Source of the DNA: DATCLA01 sp036564195
GTDB taxonomy: Bacteria > Bacillota > UBA4882 > UBA8346
Assembly: GCA_036564195.1 (NCBI GenBank)
Contig: DATCLA010000074.1
Location: forward strand, 1 to 9,046
Direction: 5' to 3'
Length of the DNA stretch: 9,046 nucleotides
Below the pieces are notes generated by a model. That model was not told the origin of the DNA, did not search any database, and saw only the letters and a list, made by a program, of their open reading frames with translations. Positions within the stretch are counted from its first letter, which is position 1. Every line of letters starts with the position of its first letter. Positions 6,590-9,046 of the stretch are shown here, in pieces. The position numbers and the translations under genes are program-made.

Positions 6590-6618
6590 ATTATAACATT
6601 ATAATTTATTTTTGTAAA
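6590..6618 (-). promoter_or_regulatory. Sigma-A-type promoter of the intact chemoreceptor
   Basis: On the - strand, TTTACA (6618-6613), a 17-base spacer and a perfect TATAAT (6595-6590). The leader would be about 135 bases, longer than in the paralogue. An inverted repeat GTAAAT-N7-ATTTAC (6614-6632) overlaps the -35 box and could be a regulator site, though in such AT-rich DNA chance is a fair alternative. Confidence 0.65.
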
Positions 6619-6702
6619 TAATAGTAATTTACTGGCATGATAGTAGAGTGGCACGCCGACTACTGTAACATTTAAGTAACAGATTTAGTTTATGATGATT
6701 GC

Positions 6703-6726
6703 CGTGTTTCATAACGTGTTTCATAA
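6703..6726. repeat. Perfect 12-bp tandem repeat, two copies
   Basis: CGTGTTTCATAA occurs twice head to tail with no gap. It lies 29 bases upstream of the -35 box of the lipoprotein promoter and about 85 bases upstream of the chemoreceptor's -35. The 12-bp period places two sites on nearly the same face of the helix, as for a dimeric or co-operative activator. The binding role is inference; simple slippage duplication would look the same. Confidence 0.85.
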
Positions 6727-6754
6727 TTTTAAAATGCTATTTTAACAGATTCGA

Positions 6755-6783
6755 TTGATCCCGATCCGACACTTAGGTAAAAT
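6755..6783 (+). promoter_or_regulatory. Probable sigma-A-type promoter of the lipoprotein gene
   Basis: TTGATC (6755-6760), a 17-base spacer, and TAAAAT (6778-6783): four of six and five of six matches to consensus. It would give a leader of about 110 bases. The weaker -35 fits a promoter that needs an activator, and a tandem repeat lies just upstream. Confidence 0.5.
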
Positions 6784-6900
6784 CTAAATAAAAGTAATTA
6801 AGGGACTATCTGGATTATACCTAAAAACTCAATGATGCAATGGGATTTTGCTGTAGTTGGATAAAATTGTTTTGAGACTGAACCGGAGGTGCATCGGATT

Positions 6901-7647
6901 TTGTGCCGACCTAGGATAGCATCAATATTAATGCTATTATTATTTGTATTTACCGGTTGTAACCGGTCAAGTCTAATTTCCAAAAGCAACCGCGAGTTTC
7001 AAAACCAACAGTCTTATATCAGTGTTTATTACCTGAGTCGTTATAATGTAATCACCTATCAAGTGGTAACTCCGACATGTTGTGTTTTATTAGTCTATCA
7101 CATTGCAGCATTTACCGATGGATTTAACCCCCAGTTGGTGGGGGTGCGGGTTCAAGATTTATGTTTGGGGCAGGAAAGTAATATTATAATTACACCGGCC
7201 GCGTCCCGAAAGGTTACAGGGCAATTATCTTTCAGTGCGATCCAGCAGGTTAATAATTATTTTAAAGTTAAGAAATTACAAAAATCCCAGTTTGATTGCA
7301 GGCTGATTTCGCTGCCAGTGGACTGGTTGACAGTACAGAAGGTGCATAAAGCCGCTACCTTTACAGTAGAGGGTGAGATCCGGGATTTGAATCAAGATCA
7401 AGGGTTTGCCAGACTGTTAAGGGCCGAAAAAGCTTATTTTCGGATCGTACTGAACCCCCAAAATTACTTACCGGTAAATGAATACTATTGGTCCGGGGAA
7501 GCATCAATAGTCCGGTACCTCTTATTTCCCAAGGAGTGCACCAAGGAGATCCAACGCTTGCAAAGACTGCGTTCCCTTCATCAGGTTCAGAAGTTCTTTG
7601 AAGAGAAGCAAATCTTTAAACATATTCAATTGGTTAAATCACCTTAA
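6901..7647 (+). CDS. Lipoprotein of unknown function
   Basis: About 248 residues from a TTG start. The N-terminus is a lipoprotein signal peptide: a basic start (CRPR), a hydrophobic run (IASILMLLLFVF) and the lipobox FTGC, whose Cys (residue 20) would be lipidated, leaving a surface-anchored protein. Phe at the -3 position is less usual than Leu. The mature part is mixed alpha/beta with no motif I recognise. It has a Cys-Cys pair in VVTPTCCVLLVYH, a hydrophobic middle, and a basic helical C-terminus (ECTKEIQRLQRLRSLHQVQ). The start is a choice: GGAGG is at 6885-6889, so GTG 6889 overlaps it and is implausible, while TTG 6901 is 11 bases away, slightly long but workable. ATG 6931 would cut into the signal peptide. 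Orientation is divergent from the chemoreceptors, and it converges on the SIR2 gene with only 25 bases between them. No function is proposed. Confidence 0.8.
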   Translation: MCRPRIASILMLLLFVFTGCNRSSLISKSNREFQNQQSYISVYYLSRYNVITYQVVTPTCCVLLVYHIAAFTDGFNPQLVGVRVQDLCLGQESNIIITPAASRKVTGQLSFSAIQQVNNYFKVKKLQKSQFDCRLISLPVDWLTVQKVHKAATFTVEGEIRDLNQDQGFARLLRAEKAYFRIVLNPQNYLPVNEYYWSGEASIVRYLLFPKECTKEIQRLQRLRSLHQVQKFFEEKQIFKHIQLVKSP

Positions 7648-7672
7648 CAACAGTGACTGCTACGTCGTATTT

Positions 7673-8845
7673 TTAAACCAAATGTTGCCTTAAAGTTTCA
7701 ATTACCCGGGCCGGTTCGCCGCTTACGCGGATCACTTTTTTACCGGAGGCGGCCTTGGTATTTAAACGGACCGGGGAATCTTCTACCGCCATTACAACCG
7801 TACCGGCCCGTTCCGAAAGGGCTAAGTTTCGCGCTGTTTCAGTATTACCGCGTAAATACAGATCATCAGCTACTACCGGGATTAACCCTAATTTTCGGAC
7901 TTGGGGAAAGACATGCTCTCGGTAGATTGCTAACTGTTGGCGGGGGACCGCGAAGTAACATAGACGGTTGGCTTCCGGAGCTGAATTATTTAATTCAGCC
8001 GCTACTGCCGGTTCGGTAATGATACTCTTTTGCAGCAGGTCTGTCAGCCAGTATTCCCGGAGTTCATTAAAGACTGCAGTTAAGATTACCCCGGTTTGTC
8101 CGGGATCGCCGGGGAGGTTGATGGTCCGGACGCCGCGTCTTTCAAAACGCAGTAATGTCTCCTGATTGGCATCGACCTGGATGGTATAAGCCAACCGTCG
8201 GAAGCGGCCCAGGCGTTCGGTGACAAAGCGGAGCAGGAAGCGGAAGTCTGAGTCGTTGAGACTGTAACCGATGAAAAGGATGGTCCGGTCCGCAAAGAAA
8301 CTTGCCAAATAGGTTGCATAAAGGGGATAACGGGTAACGAATGCATCATAATCCGTCTCAGTAACGACAATCCGGTCCGGATAGGCAAAATCGCCGTGGA
8401 TTTTCAGTAAATAGACACTGGTCTCTTCTTCAATCGGGTATAACGGCAGCTGTTCTTCGCAGATGAGGGGGTAAACCCTCCGGCCTTCATTTTGGTAGGC
8501 TCTTTCCAGCAGAAAGTTAAAATTAGTAGTTGCTACCAGGTTAAAAGGCAGACGGGCAAAGGCTTCAATAGCCGGGCCGGGAATAATCCGGAGCGGGTTT
8601 AAAGCCCGTGCTAAAGTCTCGATGAGCTTAGTACGGCCAAAGGCCTGTTCATAAGCACCCATAGCATCGGTGGGTTCACCCTGATATTCATAGTCAGGAA
8701 TCTGTGCCGCCATCTCCTGCGCTAATTGGTTAAAAGTCGGCAGCGGGGGAAGGGCATTCCGTGCCATTCCCGCCCCGATATAAGGCAAGACGATACCGTT
8801 GACCAGATCGTCCCGGAAAGGTTGGGGAAAATAATCCAGGTACAC
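7673..8845 (-). CDS. SIR2-family protein with a C-terminal Rossmann/TIR-like domain, probable defence NADase
   Basis: 390 residues from a GTG start, nine bases after AGGAGG (8855-8860). Residues about 15-265 are a SIR2-like domain of the type found in bacterial defence proteins. NAD-site marks are YIGAGMARNALPPLPTF (22-38), VATTNFNFLLERAY (104-117), LLKIHGDFAYPDRIVVTETDYDAF (146-169) and FFADRTILFIGYSLNDSDFRFLL (183-205). Asn108 and His150 match the catalytic Asn and His of the family; the usual Asp of TTNxD is Asn110. It lacks the zinc-finger Cys cluster of deacetylase sirtuins. After a linker, residues about 294-390 form a second alpha/beta unit: strand LCYFAVP, helix YREHVFPQVRKLG, strand IPVVADD, helix ETARNLALSERA, strand TVVMAVE and strand KKVIRVSG. 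This resembles TIR or nucleoside-deoxyribosyltransferase-like folds, and could sense a signal as the SLOG domain does in Thoeris ThsA. The SIR2 call is firm; NAD cleavage on phage infection is inference. No partner gene is visible. Confidence 0.85.
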   Translation of the reverse strand: MYLDYFPQPFRDDLVNGIVLPYIGAGMARNALPPLPTFNQLAQEMAAQIPDYEYQGEPTDAMGAYEQAFGRTKLIETLARALNPLRIIPGPAIEAFARLPFNLVATTNFNFLLERAYQNEGRRVYPLICEEQLPLYPIEEETSVYLLKIHGDFAYPDRIVVTETDYDAFVTRYPLYATYLASFFADRTILFIGYSLNDSDFRFLLRFVTERLGRFRRLAYTIQVDANQETLLRFERRGVRTINLPGDPGQTGVILTAVFNELREYWLTDLLQKSIITEPAVAAELNNSAPEANRLCYFAVPRQQLAIYREHVFPQVRKLGLIPVVADDLYLRGNTETARNLALSERAGTVVMAVEDSPVRLNTKAASGKKVIRVSGEPARVIETLRQHLV

Positions 8846-9046
8846 CAGGAACTTCCTCCTTTTAAAAAAGCTGTTCCAGTGGGGCTATTATAGAATATTC
8901 GGTTTGCTCCGGGGCCGCACCGGGATGAAATACTATTTTGGTTTTTTCAATATCTTTTGACCGATGTCATATTTACTTTTTATAAAAAAGGGTTTAACAT
9001 GTAGAAAAAACCTTAACAAATATGTGCTACTTAGCTAGGATTAATC
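8846..9046 (-). other. Upstream region of the SIR2-family gene
   Basis: About 200 AT-rich bases with a GC-rich island near 8905-8925. It contains the strong AGGAGG (8855-8860). A perfect TATAAT on the - strand (8892-8887) has no acceptable -35 box 16-18 bases upstream. No open frame with codon support enters from the right edge, so the SIR2 gene appears to begin its own transcription unit, though the promoter is not pinned down. Confidence 0.4.

Larger units (their letters stand above)
6445..6900. other. AT-rich divergent intergenic region
   Basis: About 450 bases separate the chemoreceptor and the lipoprotein gene, which point away from each other. It holds the chemoreceptor's Shine-Dalgarno (6454-6458), its long leader and promoter (6590-6618), a short AGTAG/CTACT inverted repeat flanking a GC-richer patch (about 6643-6665), a 12-bp tandem repeat (6703-6726), a promoter for the lipoprotein gene (6755-6783) and that gene's GGAGG (6885-6889). 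No protein, tRNA or recognisable riboswitch was found here; the short frames on either strand lack codon or start support. Confidence 0.6.

Noticed and set aside
6451..6590. A cyclic-di-GMP or other riboswitch in the long chemoreceptor leader
   Set aside because: I looked because chemoreceptor leaders sometimes carry one, but found no conserved core motif and only weak AT-rich pairing.
6798..6989. A 63-codon - frame across the lipoprotein leader
   Set aside because: Antisense to the lipoprotein's ribosome site and signal peptide, with no start signal or recognisable content.
8887..8892. Perfect TATAAT on the - strand upstream of the SIR2 gene
   Set aside because: The bases 16-18 upstream are GC-rich and do not resemble a -35 box, and there is no TG extension, so no promoter is called.

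Overview
The window looks like a piece of chromosome from a low-to-middle GC Gram-positive bacterium (Bacillota, probably a clostridium-like anaerobe). This is inferred from strong AGGAGG-type ribosome binding sites, sigma-A promoters with TTGACA/TATAAT-like boxes and 17-bp spacers, U-tailed hairpin terminators, a lipobox protein and Firmicute-type chemoreceptors. No rRNA, tRNA, transposase, integrase or CRISPR array was seen, so the species cannot be named.

Layout. 1-133: the C-terminal 43 codons of a small unrecognised protein (+). 159-703: an Asn/Gln-rich, prion-like small protein (+) whose Shine-Dalgarno lies partly inside a long mRNA hairpin, closed by a clear terminator. 730-1839: a strong promoter with a palindrome against its -35 box, then a GH130 mannoside phosphorylase-type enzyme (+). 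1941-1981: a terminator shared with the convergent hemolysin III/PAQR membrane protein (-, 2024-2677). 2902-6444: two tandem paralogous methyl-accepting chemotaxis proteins (-). The upstream copy is intact with its own promoter and terminator. The downstream copy has its own promoter but a one-base frameshift at the end of TM2, which splits it in two. 6445-6900: an AT-rich divergent regulatory region with promoters both ways and a perfect 12-bp tandem repeat. 6901-7647: an unrecognised lipoprotein (+). 7673-8845: a convergent SIR2-family protein with an extra C-terminal Rossmann/TIR-like domain (-), a plausible anti-phage NADase. 8846-9046: its AT-rich upstream region.

The genes do not form one operon. 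Most carry their own promoter or terminator and serve separate jobs: mannoside use, membrane homeostasis, chemotaxis, cell envelope and probable defence. The items most worth a second look are the SIR2 protein with its unassigned C-terminal domain, the prion-like protein with the hairpin-masked ribosome binding site, and the frameshifted chemoreceptor beside its intact twin.
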